A stretch of 5,127 nt of DNA from Propionibacteriales bacterium (GTDB lineage Bacteria > Actinomycetota > Actinomycetes > Propionibacteriales > Propionibacteriaceae). Positions 1 to 5,033 of the stretch are shown one piece after another (positions within the stretch are counted from its first letter, which is position 1; each line of letters begins with the position of its first letter). The DNA lies in assembly GCA_030453285.1 (NCBI GenBank), contig JAKDKP010000228.1:1-5127 (forward strand), in the 5' to 3' direction. Both the position numbers and the translations under genes were made by a program. The notes beneath the pieces were generated by a model that was not told the origin of the DNA, ran no database searches, and saw only the letters and a list, made by a program, of their open reading frames with translations.

Positions 1-1
1 T

Positions 2-292
2 GGCCTGTGGTGGATGATCGTCAGCCAACTAGCCGTCCTGGGGGTTCCTGTCGTTGAGGTTGCCCCGACCAGTCTGAAGAAATACGCCACCGGCAAGGGT
101 AATGCGGGCAAGGACGAGGTAATCCTCCGCAGCGCACGCCGCTACGGAAACGCCTACCCCTGCAGCAACAACGACGAGGCCGACGCCTTCATTCTCGCCG
201 CGATGGGAATGCGTCACCTCGGTCACCCGATCGAGGATGGCCTGCCTCAGGTGCAGGTCGACGCCCTGGCGAAAGTGCGGTGGCCGGTATGA
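2..292 (+). CDS. RuvC-like Holliday junction resolvase, 3' part
   Basis: This is the C-terminal 96 residues of a reading frame that is open to the left edge, so the true start lies outside the window. The segment reading VVEVAPTSLKKYATG followed by a GNAGKDEV stretch, then NNDEADAFILAAMG, is the usual C-terminal half of phage RuvC-like resolvases. In the RNase H fold of this family, the late Asp residues of the DEADA motif (codons at 173-184) would supply metal-binding catalytic acids. The earlier catalytic Asp and Glu are not in the window. Such enzymes cut four-way junctions formed in phage replication or recombination and are common in actinophage early regions. An internal ATG at 14 is in frame but would remove most of the fold, so it is not the start. 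The stop at 290-292 overlaps the next start as ATGA. Confidence 0.85.
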   Translation, partial: GLWWMIVSQLAVLGVPVVEVAPTSLKKYATGKGNAGKDEVILRSARRYGNAYPCSNNDEADAFILAAMGMRHLGHPIEDGLPQVQVDALAKVRWPV

Positions 293-660
293 GCGTCGAA
301 GAGGTTGCGCAGCATAAACGCTGGATCGAGGAAGTTCGCGATCCGGCGACCGCGAACGCTGAACCCGAAGAAGTCATTCGCGCTGGCAAGTTCACAGGCA
401 CCTTCCTGATCGCGCCCATCCCTGGCGGCTGGGCCTATCAGGCGGACGCACACGCGTACGACGGCACAGGTGGCGGCATCCCATGGTCTGGCCCGCTGTC
501 CAGCAGGGACGCGGCAATAGACGCAGCGCTCCATCAACTGCACTTGATTGCATCCCGCACCACTGCCGCCGGCGACGGCCGCGCCGATATTGCCGCATTC
601 CTCGCAGCCGTTGAGGCCCGCCGCAACCAGCCCGATCTTCTCGAAGGGGCACGCCCATGA
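289..660 (+). CDS. hypothetical protein, 123 aa
   Basis: I do not recognise this protein. It begins MSVEEVAQHKRWIEEV, a probable helix. Around residues 33-60 comes a segment likely to be beta-rich, reading GTFLIAPIPGGWAYQAD, then a glycine-rich turn (YDGTGGGIPWSGPLSSRD). Two Ala-rich helices follow (DAAIDAALHQLHL and ADIAAFLAAVEARR). There are no cysteines, membrane segments or signal peptide. The ATG at 289 overlaps the resolvase stop by four bases (ATGA). An in-frame GTG at 280 would lengthen the protein by three residues but would break the overlap pattern repeated along this operon, so 289 is preferred. It probably depends on translational coupling, because no good Shine-Dalgarno sequence precedes it. 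It is likely a phage accessory protein of unknown function. Confidence 0.8.
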   Translation: MSVEEVAQHKRWIEEVRDPATANAEPEEVIRAGKFTGTFLIAPIPGGWAYQADAHAYDGTGGGIPWSGPLSSRDAAIDAALHQLHLIASRTTAAGDGRADIAAFLAAVEARRNQPDLLEGARP

Positions 661-1613
661 CTCGCGCACCCCGGATTCGACGCGACTGCCAATGCAAGCG
701 GGCCAACCATCAGCACGGCACTCGGACCGCCTACGTGGTGGACCAGTGTCGCTGTGAGGACTGCACGGAGGCCTCGCGCATGGTGCAGCGCGAGCGCACT
801 CGTCTCAAGCTGTACGGCCGTTATGACGCCATGGTCGACGCTGACCTGGCTCGCACTCACCTGCGTGAGCTGATGGCCGGCGGGATGGGCTGGAAGCGTG
901 TGGCCCGAGCGGCCGGTCTCACCGGATCCACGGTCTACCCGATCCTGTACGGACGCGGGGGCACCGACCCTCGCCCGCCACGCAAGCAGGTCACCCGAGC
1001 CGTGCACGAGGCGATCATGGCCGTGCAACTCGACCTTGCCCCGGGCGCACTGGTCGACGCCATCGGGACGCAGCGCCGTCTGCAGGCCCTGATGGCGATC
1101 GGATGGACCGGCCAGCGCCTGGCCGATCGCCTGGGCCTGACGGTGGCGAACTTCCACACGATGGTGCAGGCCAACCAGGTGATCAAGCGCACGGCCGACG
1201 CGGTGGTCGTCTTGTACGACGAGCTGTGGGACCAGACCCCGACACCGACCACTGGCTCCGAGGCGGGCGCAATCAAGCGATCGCAACGGCGCGCCAAGAT
1301 CGCGGGGTGGGCGCCCCCCATCGCTTGGGATGACGAGCTGATCGACGACCCTGTCGCCCAGCCGTCGGGACACATGCAGGGTCCGGGACGCCGCACCCTG
1401 CCCCGCGCTGTACTCCTTGAAGATGTCGAGTGGCTGCTCAGCCAGGGTGAGGGATCCGCGGCGATACCGGCCCGTCTCGGTGTGGCCGCATCCACGATCG
1501 AGAAGGCTTGCCATCGCGCCGGCCGCCATGACCTCGCTCGCCGATTCCGCACCTCCAGCCCAGCGCATGCGCGCTCCCAGTGTTCGGATCCCGCGATGGG
1601 GCGAGCGTCATGA
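657..1613 (+). CDS. multi-HTH DNA-binding protein with N-terminal Cys/His cluster
   Basis: This 318-residue protein belongs to a type frequently annotated in actinophages as a helix-turn-helix DNA-binding protein. The N-terminus has C11xC13, H18xH20 and C31xC33xxC36 within 36 residues, arranged like a possible zinc site (inferred). Three HTH-like segments can be read. The first is at about 77-100, with GWKRVARAAGLTGSTVYPIL. The second is at about 149-172, with GWTGQRLADRLGLTVANFH. The third is at about 264-290, with GSAAIPARLGVAASTIEKA. A proline- and charge-rich linker lies at about 205-250. The start ATG overlaps the previous stop (ATGA), and AAGGGG at 644-649 with a 7-base gap is a fair ribosome binding site. 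It probably acts as a transcription regulator or DNA-structuring protein, but no operator can be assigned. It is not a classical CI-type repressor, since it has no peptidase domain. Confidence 0.85.
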   Translation: MTRAPRIRRDCQCKRANHQHGTRTAYVVDQCRCEDCTEASRMVQRERTRLKLYGRYDAMVDADLARTHLRELMAGGMGWKRVARAAGLTGSTVYPILYGRGGTDPRPPRKQVTRAVHEAIMAVQLDLAPGALVDAIGTQRRLQALMAIGWTGQRLADRLGLTVANFHTMVQANQVIKRTADAVVVLYDELWDQTPTPTTGSEAGAIKRSQRRAKIAGWAPPIAWDDELIDDPVAQPSGHMQGPGRRTLPRAVLLEDVEWLLSQGEGSAAIPARLGVAASTIEKACHRAGRHDLARRFRTSSPAHARSQCSDPAMGRAS

Positions 1614-1753
1614 TCGCCGCCGAACCCACCCCCTCCGATGACGCCGAGCAGTCCGAGAGTCGGCGACGCCCCGGTCGAGTGTCCTCGCCCCCGACCGGGG
1701 TACCTCGGAGAGCCATGCAACGCCACATATCCCAACCACGCAAGGAGAAGTAG
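1610..1753 (+). CDS. possible small ORF, 47 aa (or a leader region)
   Basis: The ATG at 1610 overlaps the HTH gene stop as ATGA, and the frame runs 47 codons to a TAG at 1751-1753 that overlaps the next GTG start by one base. Both junctions match the operon style, which argues for a real gene. Against it, the peptide is low in hydrophobic residues and rich in Arg, Pro and Ser (for example SESRRRPGRVSSPPTG and SQPRKEK). No domain is recognised, no good Shine-Dalgarno sequence precedes it, and a strong GC hairpin (1669-1700) sits inside it. The stretch could instead be an untranslated spacer of about 140 bases carrying that hairpin and the ribosome binding site of the next gene. The 47-residue product would be basic and probably disordered. 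Confidence 0.4.
   Translation: MIAAEPTPSDDAEQSESRRRPGRVSSPPTGVPRRAMQRHISQPRKEK
1669..1700 (+). terminator. GC-rich hairpin upstream of the 1753 gene
   Basis: CCCCGGTCG at 1669-1677 is a perfect 9-base inverted repeat of CGACCGGGG at 1692-1700, with a 14-base loop. A G-U pair could extend it by one. No T-run follows, so it is not a textbook intrinsic terminator. Actinobacteria often use hairpins with weak or absent U-tracts, so partial termination, attenuation or an mRNA stabilising/processing role are all possible. It lies about 50 bases before the GTG of the next gene. If the 1610 ORF is real, the hairpin is within coding sequence. Confidence 0.35.
1742..1747 (+). promoter_or_regulatory. 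Shine-Dalgarno site for the 1753 gene
   Basis: AAGGAG lies five bases before the GTG at 1753. It is one of the strongest ribosome binding sites in the window and supports GTG as the start. It shows that translation is re-initiated independently here, whereas most genes around it rely on ATGA overlaps with weak sites. Confidence 0.75.
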
Positions 1754-2031
1754 TGACTGCCACCACCACGATCGACCAGATCCGCAAGGCCCTCGAGGCT
1801 GCCGACCTCGCCCAATCCAACCTCGTCATTGCCGCGGCATCGGTCGACGACGTACCCCTCGCTGCCGAAGAGGCGCTCCGCTACATCGGCGAGGTCCAGA
1901 TCGAGTTGACCCGCGAGCTTGACCGCCAGCGCTACCGAGAGGACCAGCGCAAGCACGCCGCGAACATGGCCAAGCAGGGCGAAGACCTCGAGAAGGCCAA
2001 GGCCGCCATTCCCCGGCAGGCCCACCTATGA
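1753..2031 (+). CDS. small helical protein, 92 aa, unknown function
   Basis: The product is predicted to be almost entirely alpha-helical. Residues 7-30 (IDQIRKALEAADLAQSNL and onward) form a first helix, about 35-55 a second, and about 45-85 a long charged helix (ELTRELDRQRYREDQRKHA) that could form a coiled coil. There are no cysteines and no membrane segment. The GTG start is set by AAGGAG at 1742-1747 and by the one-base overlap with the TAG before it. The stop overlaps the following small membrane-protein gene as ATGA, so the two are probably co-translated. I do not recognise the family. A partner or scaffold role would be speculation. Confidence 0.75.
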   Translation: MTATTTIDQIRKALEAADLAQSNLVIAAASVDDVPLAAEEALRYIGEVQIELTRELDRQRYREDQRKHAANMAKQGEDLEKAKAAIPRQAHL

Positions 2032-2180
2032 CCGCCATCCGCCAGCCGTGGCACCTACGGATCGCCGCCGCGATCGTCGGCCTCGCCGGACTCGCCCTCG
2101 TGTGGATGGTCGTCGCCTGCCAACACATCGCTGCAACAGTGCAGCGCTGGGAAACCCAACGAGACAAGGAAGCCCGATGA
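2028..2180 (+). CDS. small single-span membrane protein, 50 aa
   Basis: The ATG at 2028 overlaps the upstream stop (ATGA), and the TGA at 2178-2180 overlaps the next start (ATGA), so the ORF fits exactly between two accepted genes. The peptide starts MTAIRQPWHLR, followed by one hydrophobic segment at about residues 12-31 (IAAAIVGLAGLALVWMVVAC). It ends in a charged tail of about 20 residues (VQRWETQRDKEAR). Positive charges flank both sides, so orientation is uncertain. The Cys at residue 31 is at the C-terminal edge of the span and is not a lipobox. It could be mistaken for a non-coding gap because of its size. Position alone does not suggest a holin, since lysis genes normally lie elsewhere. 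Superinfection exclusion or anchoring of a partner are possible but unproven. Confidence 0.75.
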   Translation: MTAIRQPWHLRIAAAIVGLAGLALVWMVVACQHIAATVQRWETQRDKEAR

Positions 2181-2581
2181 GCACCATCACCCGCACCAAT
2201 CCGGCACGCGTCGTCGAGCAGCGGTTCGTCATCATCACCTGCTGCAGATGCTACTTCGAGTTCGGGATGCCGGAAACAATGTACGAGCGTGTCACGAAGA
2301 ACCATTCAGACTGGTACTGCCCGAACGGCCACGCCCAACATTTCACCGGCAAGACCGAGGAAGAGCGGCTGCGCGAAGAGGTGACATTTCAACGGGGTCG
2401 GGCCAAATCCTGGCAGGACCAGGCAACCCAGAACGAGGCTCGGCGTCGCGCCGAGAAGGCCGCCAAGACTCGCATCAGGAATCGCATCGCCCAGGGTGTG
2501 TGCCCGTGCTGCAAGCGCTCCTTCGTTGACATGCAGCGGCACATCGAAGGGCAGCATCCCGAGTTTGGTGGTGACCGATGA
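2177..2581 (+). CDS. phage two-site zinc-binding protein, 134 aa
   Basis: Two cysteine/histidine sites bracket a charged helix. Site one has C22-C23-x-C25 and C48-x3-H52 in YCPNGH, a ribbon-like arrangement. Site two, near the C-terminus, is C109-x2-C112-x9-H122-x4-H127, close to a C2H2 finger (CPCCKRSF, then MQRHIEGQHPEF). Residues about 60-100 are rich in Glu, Arg, Lys and Ala and look like a coiled coil. This layout, with a YCPNGH site, a long coil and a CPCC/HxxxxH finger, recurs in phage proteins from distant hosts; its function is unknown to me. The ATG at 2177 overlaps the upstream stop and has AAGGAAG at 2166-2172 before it, so it is chosen over a far upstream in-frame ATG that would overlap two genes. 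Binding of nucleic acid or of a host protein is inferred. Confidence 0.85.
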   Translation: MSTITRTNPARVVEQRFVIITCCRCYFEFGMPETMYERVTKNHSDWYCPNGHAQHFTGKTEEERLREEVTFQRGRAKSWQDQATQNEARRRAEKAAKTRIRNRIAQGVCPCCKRSFVDMQRHIEGQHPEFGGDR

Positions 2582-3102
2582 GCACCAATCCGTACGCCAA
2601 CCTCAAGGCAGCCTTCGAGTATGCCCAGCACCTGAGCGACCGTCGACCCGACCGCCCTGCACCGGTCTACACGGGCCGCCTGCTGGCCACCGCATCCGAG
2701 GACCCCCACGGCCCCGGTGTGAACGTGTGGGTACACCGGGAGACCGAGGGTGAGCGACGTTGTCCCGACGAGGTCGACGTGACGCACCTGCTCCGCGACG
2801 GTGAGGACTGGCGAGACATGGACCGTCGCCTCAACGAGGCACTGCCGCCCATCGACCTGGCGGCGATGCTGGCCGAAGCGATCGAGCGCCTTGAATCCCA
2901 ACACTCACACACCCCTAGAGTTCCGAAGCACGTCAGGGATGCGGACCTCGTCGGGGATTCGGTCGGGTACATCTGGGGCCCTGGGTTGTACTTCGCCGGA
3001 CGATGGGAGTGCATCTCCAGCGTGGGATTTCACAGCCGCACCATCGAAGAGTTGGACAGCGAGCGCGGCCCGCTCGTCGCCTACAGGGTGGTGTCCAAAT
3101 GA
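2578..3102 (+). CDS. hypothetical protein, 174 aa
   Basis: I do not recognise this protein. It begins MSTNPYANLKAAFEYAQHL, then has a mixed, probably beta-rich part (YTGRLLATASEDPHGPGVNVWVH would fall at about residues 31-53). A helical stretch at about 92-109 (DLAAMLAEAIERLESQ) is followed by a His/Pro linker. The compact C-terminal part contains GYIWGPGLYFAGRWECISS and ends in LVAYRVVSK. There is no membrane segment or metal-binding cluster. The start overlaps the zinc-protein gene stop as ATGA, and only a weak GGTGGTGA precedes it, so translational coupling is likely. The two halves may be separate domains. No enzymatic motif is visible. Confidence 0.75.
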   Translation: MSTNPYANLKAAFEYAQHLSDRRPDRPAPVYTGRLLATASEDPHGPGVNVWVHRETEGERRCPDEVDVTHLLRDGEDWRDMDRRLNEALPPIDLAAMLAEAIERLESQHSHTPRVPKHVRDADLVGDSVGYIWGPGLYFAGRWECISSVGFHSRTIEELDSERGPLVAYRVVSK

Positions 3103-3287
3103 GCTGTCCAGCCCTGCACATCATCGCCGGCGCCATGGGCACCACCGACACCGGTGAGCCCATCACGGCCCGCCATGTCACCGCACCGCGCTGGCTCGGT
3201 GGCCACTTGGTCGACCAGTGCGTCCATTGCCGCTCCATCGTCAATCCCGGCCCGGACGTGATCGCCCAGGCAGACCTTCGGGACTGA
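3099..3287 (+). CDS. small CxxC protein, 62 aa
   Basis: The ATG at 3099 overlaps the preceding TGA (ATGA), and AGGGTGG at 3085-3091 may serve as a weak ribosome binding site. The protein contains Cys3, His7 and a C41-x2-C44 pair (DQCVHCRS). A short zinc ribbon is possible, though only two cysteines are closely paired. Its mid-part is TAPRWLGGHLVDQC. No family is recognised. Small CxxC proteins of this kind are frequent in actinophage early operons. A longer in-frame start at 3003 would overlap the previous gene by about 100 bases and is not credible. Confidence 0.65.
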   Translation: MSCPALHIIAGAMGTTDTGEPITARHVTAPRWLGGHLVDQCVHCRSIVNPGPDVIAQADLRD

Positions 3288-3304
3288 ACGAAACCTCAAC
3301 CACG

Positions 3305-3310
3305 AAAGGA
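3305..3310 (+). promoter_or_regulatory. Shine-Dalgarno site for the 3319 gene
   Basis: AAAGGA lies eight bases upstream of the ATG at 3319, within the 31-base gap 3288-3318. This is one of only two real gaps between genes in the window. The gap is too short for a full promoter of its own and has no evident hairpin, so the pair of genes that follows is probably still on the upstream transcript. Confidence 0.65.
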
Positions 3311-3318
3311 ATTCAGCC

Positions 3319-3693
3319 ATGACCAACCGTACGTACGTCAACCCCCGCACTGGGGAGGTGACCGACGAGCCAGAGATCCGCTCCTTCGACGAGGTGCTGC
3401 GCGACCTCGGTGAGGGCTCCACCAACAAGGAGATGTCCGAAGCGTTCTGGGACCTGCTGCAGCGCGTCCAGGACACCGGCAAGGCCGGCCAGATCACCCT
3501 CACGCTTGCCGTCGGCGCCGACGGGGCCGGCCGCATCGCCATCAAGGACGAGGTCAAGCTCAAGCTGCCCGAGTTCAACCGCCCGACCACCGCCTTCTTC
3601 ATTGACCGAAACGGCAACGCAACCCGCCGTGATCCCAACCAGCCCGTCATTCCCGGCGTGACCGAGATCCGCAACAACCGAGAGGCCAAGTGA
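3319..3693 (+). CDS. DUF2303-associated phage protein, 124 aa
   Basis: The protein starts MTNRTYVNPRTGEVTDEP and has a helical part at about 22-54 (SFDEVLRDLGEG, then NKEMSEAFWDLLQRVQDTG). A beta-rich part follows at about 57-95 (AGQITLTLAVGADGAGRIAI, KDEVKLKLPEFNRPTTAFFID). A short tail carries NATRRDPNQPVIPG. As I recall, proteins with this order (a helical DLGxG start, GxxTLTL strands, then TTxFFxxxxGNxTRxDPxQP) are often encoded directly before DUF2303 genes in phages of distant bacteria, which is the case here. No enzymatic motif is visible. The ATG has AAAGGA eight bases upstream. The stop overlaps the GTG of the next gene by four bases (GTGA), so the two products may be made in balanced amounts. 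Confidence 0.75.
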   Translation: MTNRTYVNPRTGEVTDEPEIRSFDEVLRDLGEGSTNKEMSEAFWDLLQRVQDTGKAGQITLTLAVGADGAGRIAIKDEVKLKLPEFNRPTTAFFIDRNGNATRRDPNQPVIPGVTEIRNNREAK

Positions 3694-4607
3694 CCATGAC
3701 CAACGACACCCACACCATCCCGCTGGACTACCTCAACGGCGTAGACACGGCCATCGTGGCCGGCATCGCCCAGCAGGCAGTCCTGCCACGCAAGCTCGTC
3801 GACGGCGAGCTCTACGCCGTCCTCAACGGCGACAAGACCGATCTGGTCGAAACGCCCGGCTACACCGACCAGCACGAAGACGGACGAGCCCAAGCCCCCC
3901 GCTCGGTCATGCGCAGCGTCACTACCGAGGACGCCGCATCGTTCCTCGCCTACCTCGAGGCCAACACCACGCTTCCACCGGCGACGGAGGGGAAGGACAC
4001 TCCGCAGGTTGGCATCCAGCACCGCTACGACCACCCGGGTCAACTCGAAGTGTGGGCCAGCCTGCCCTCACAGAACATCGTCGCCCACCTCGATGGCGGA
4101 GAAGGATGGCATCACCACCGAGCCACCCTCGCCCTGCGCCTCAGTCGCGAGTGGGCTGAGTGGCAGGCCATCGACGGCCAGTTGCTGGACCAGGTCAAGT
4201 TCGCTGAGTTCATCGAAGATCACCTGTCCACCATCGGCGACCCGGACGGCGCCACGCTGCTCGAGGTGTGCCAGTCCCTGCAGGCCAAGACGAACGTCAA
4301 CTTCAAGAGCCAGCAGTTCCTGGCCAACGGTCAGCGACAGATCCAGTTCGAGGAGACCATCGAGGCAAAGGCCGGCCAGAAGGGCGGGTTGAAGATCCCG
4401 GCCGAACTGACGTTGGTCCTTCGACCCTTCCAGGGCTGCGAGCCGGTCGCCATCCAGGCCCGGTTCCGGTTCCGCATCTCCGAGGGCACCCTCCGCCTTG
4501 GCGTGCGCATGGCTGAACCGGAGAAGGCCCTCGAGGACGCATTCGACGGGGTCGTCGGCGAGGTGGGCGCCGGGGTGCCGGTGCCCGTCCTGTACGGCCG
4601 AGGCTGA
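3690..4607 (+). CDS. DUF2303 family protein (YfdQ-like)
   Basis: The 305-residue protein matches the DUF2303 pattern known from Escherichia coli prophage protein YfdQ and many phages. Recognisable blocks are WHHHRATLAL at about 132-141, EWAEWQAIDGQLLDQVKFAEF at about 146-166, and EDHLSTIGDPDGATLLEVC just after. NVNFKSQQFLANGQRQIQFEE follows at about 201-221, then a beta-rich stretch (RPFQGCEPVAIQARFRFRIS) and the C-terminal EKALEDAFDGV. Length is normal for the family. The function is unknown; its presence near replication and recombination genes here suggests a role in DNA metabolism, but that is inference. Two starts are possible. GTG at 3690 overlaps the upstream stop (GTGA). ATG at 3696 lies two bases after that stop and about ten bases from AGAGG at 3681-3685. 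The choice changes the protein by only two residues. Confidence 0.9.
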   Translation: MTMTNDTHTIPLDYLNGVDTAIVAGIAQQAVLPRKLVDGELYAVLNGDKTDLVETPGYTDQHEDGRAQAPRSVMRSVTTEDAASFLAYLEANTTLPPATEGKDTPQVGIQHRYDHPGQLEVWASLPSQNIVAHLDGGEGWHHHRATLALRLSREWAEWQAIDGQLLDQVKFAEFIEDHLSTIGDPDGATLLEVCQSLQAKTNVNFKSQQFLANGQRQIQFEETIEAKAGQKGGLKIPAELTLVLRPFQGCEPVAIQARFRFRISEGTLRLGVRMAEPEKALEDAFDGVVGEVGAGVPVPVLYGRG

Positions 4608-4617
4608 CTCACCCACC

Positions 4618-4652
4618 AACCGGGGGTCCGGCGTCGAGCCGAGCCCCCGGTT
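4618..4652 (+). terminator. strong GC hairpin between the DUF2303 and initiator genes
   Basis: AACCGGGGG at 4618-4626 pairs perfectly with CCCCCGGTT at 4644-4652. Inside the loop, CGGC at 4629-4632 can pair with GCCG at 4638-4641 around a five-base tip, so nearly the whole element folds as one long hairpin with one weak interruption. It starts about ten bases after the DUF2303 stop and ends ten bases before the initiator's ribosome binding site. No T-run follows, so it would be a U-less actinobacterial-type terminator or attenuator, or an RNA-processing structure. It could lower expression of the initiator relative to the upstream genes. Confidence 0.5.
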
Positions 4653-4661
4653 ACCAGTAAG

Positions 4662-4668
4662 AAGGAGG
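4662..4668 (+). promoter_or_regulatory. strong Shine-Dalgarno site for the replication initiator
   Basis: AAGGAGG is a full-length match to the anti-Shine-Dalgarno consensus and stands five bases before the GTG at 4674. It is the best site in the window and fixes the GTG as the start. Confidence 0.85.
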
Positions 4669-4673
4669 CCCCT

Positions 4674-5033
4674 GTGGCCTGGTTCAAGGTGGACGACAAG
4701 TTCCACTCACATCCCAAGGTGATCGGCCTGCCACTGCGCACCATCGGCCTGTGGACCAAGGCGGGTGCATGGTCAAGTGACCAGCTCACCGACGGCTTCG
4801 TGCCGCGGGCGATGCTGACGATCCTCGGCGGCAACGCCGGCGATGCCCGCACCTTGGTCGCCGCCGGCCTGTGGTCCACCACCGATGACGGCTGGCAGTT
4901 CCATGACTGGGCTGACCAGAATCCGTCACGGACCGAGGTGCTCGCCCATCGGGAGAGGGATCGTGACCGGAAGGCGGACTGGCGGGCCAAGAAGGCTGAG
5001 CTGCGAGCGATCAAAGGGGGCGCTCATGGCTGA
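4674..5033 (+). CDS. phage replication initiator, N-terminal winged-helix domain (short)
   Basis: The sequence AWFKVDDKFHSHPKV, then GLWTKAGAWSSDQLTDGFVP, then AAGLWSTTDDGWQFHDWADQN, is the typical N-terminal domain of replication initiator or replisome-organiser proteins in actinophages (DnaD/O-type winged helix). Residues about 88-115 form a highly charged helix (TEVLAHRERDRDRKADWRAKK). From my knowledge of the family, members usually continue with a variable, often repetitive tail. Here the frame stops at TGA 5031-5033 after 119 residues, directly before a TGTCCC repeat array. The protein may really be short, the tail may be separated by a frameshift (a run of five G lies at 5016-5020), or the next ORF may be a distinct gene. 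The GTG start has an ideal AAGGAGG. Expected job: binding the phage origin and recruiting a helicase loader. Confidence 0.85.
   Translation: MAWFKVDDKFHSHPKVIGLPLRTIGLWTKAGAWSSDQLTDGFVPRAMLTILGGNAGDARTLVAAGLWSTTDDGWQFHDWADQNPSRTEVLAHRERDRDRKADWRAKKAELRAIKGGAHG

Noticed and set aside
534..1568. Long minus-strand ORF of 344 codons opposite the HTH gene
   Set aside because: It lies wholly antisense to better-supported genes, is biased in Ala, Arg, Gly and His as GC-rich shadow frames are, and shows no domain or ribosome binding site.
1919..2176. Upstream extension of the zinc protein to an ATG at 1919
   Set aside because: It would overlap two coupled genes by over 250 bases, and the added peptide is Arg/Pro/Ser-rich shadow sequence; the ATGA start at 2177 has a ribosome binding site.
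1753..2180. Toxin-antitoxin or holin pair formed by the helical protein and the membrane protein
   Set aside because: Neither protein shows a toxin, antitoxin or lysis motif, and they sit in a longer coupled operon with replication-type genes, so adjacency alone is not enough.
3003..3098. Longer start for the 62-residue CxxC protein
   Set aside because: It would overlap the preceding gene by about 100 bases, while the ATG at 3099 fits the ATGA pattern.
3328..3337. Palindrome CGTACGTACG
   Set aside because: It is a single short site inside the start of a coding region with no repeat partner, so chance is enough to explain it.
3081..4043. Minus-strand ORF of 320 codons
   Set aside because: It is a shadow of the 3319 and DUF2303 genes, spans three plus-strand genes and shows no recognisable family.
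4068..4706. Minus-strand ORF of 212 codons opposite DUF2303
   Set aside because: The plus-strand frame here matches DUF2303 blocks clearly; the antisense frame is a codon-bias artefact and runs through the hairpin and the initiator's start.
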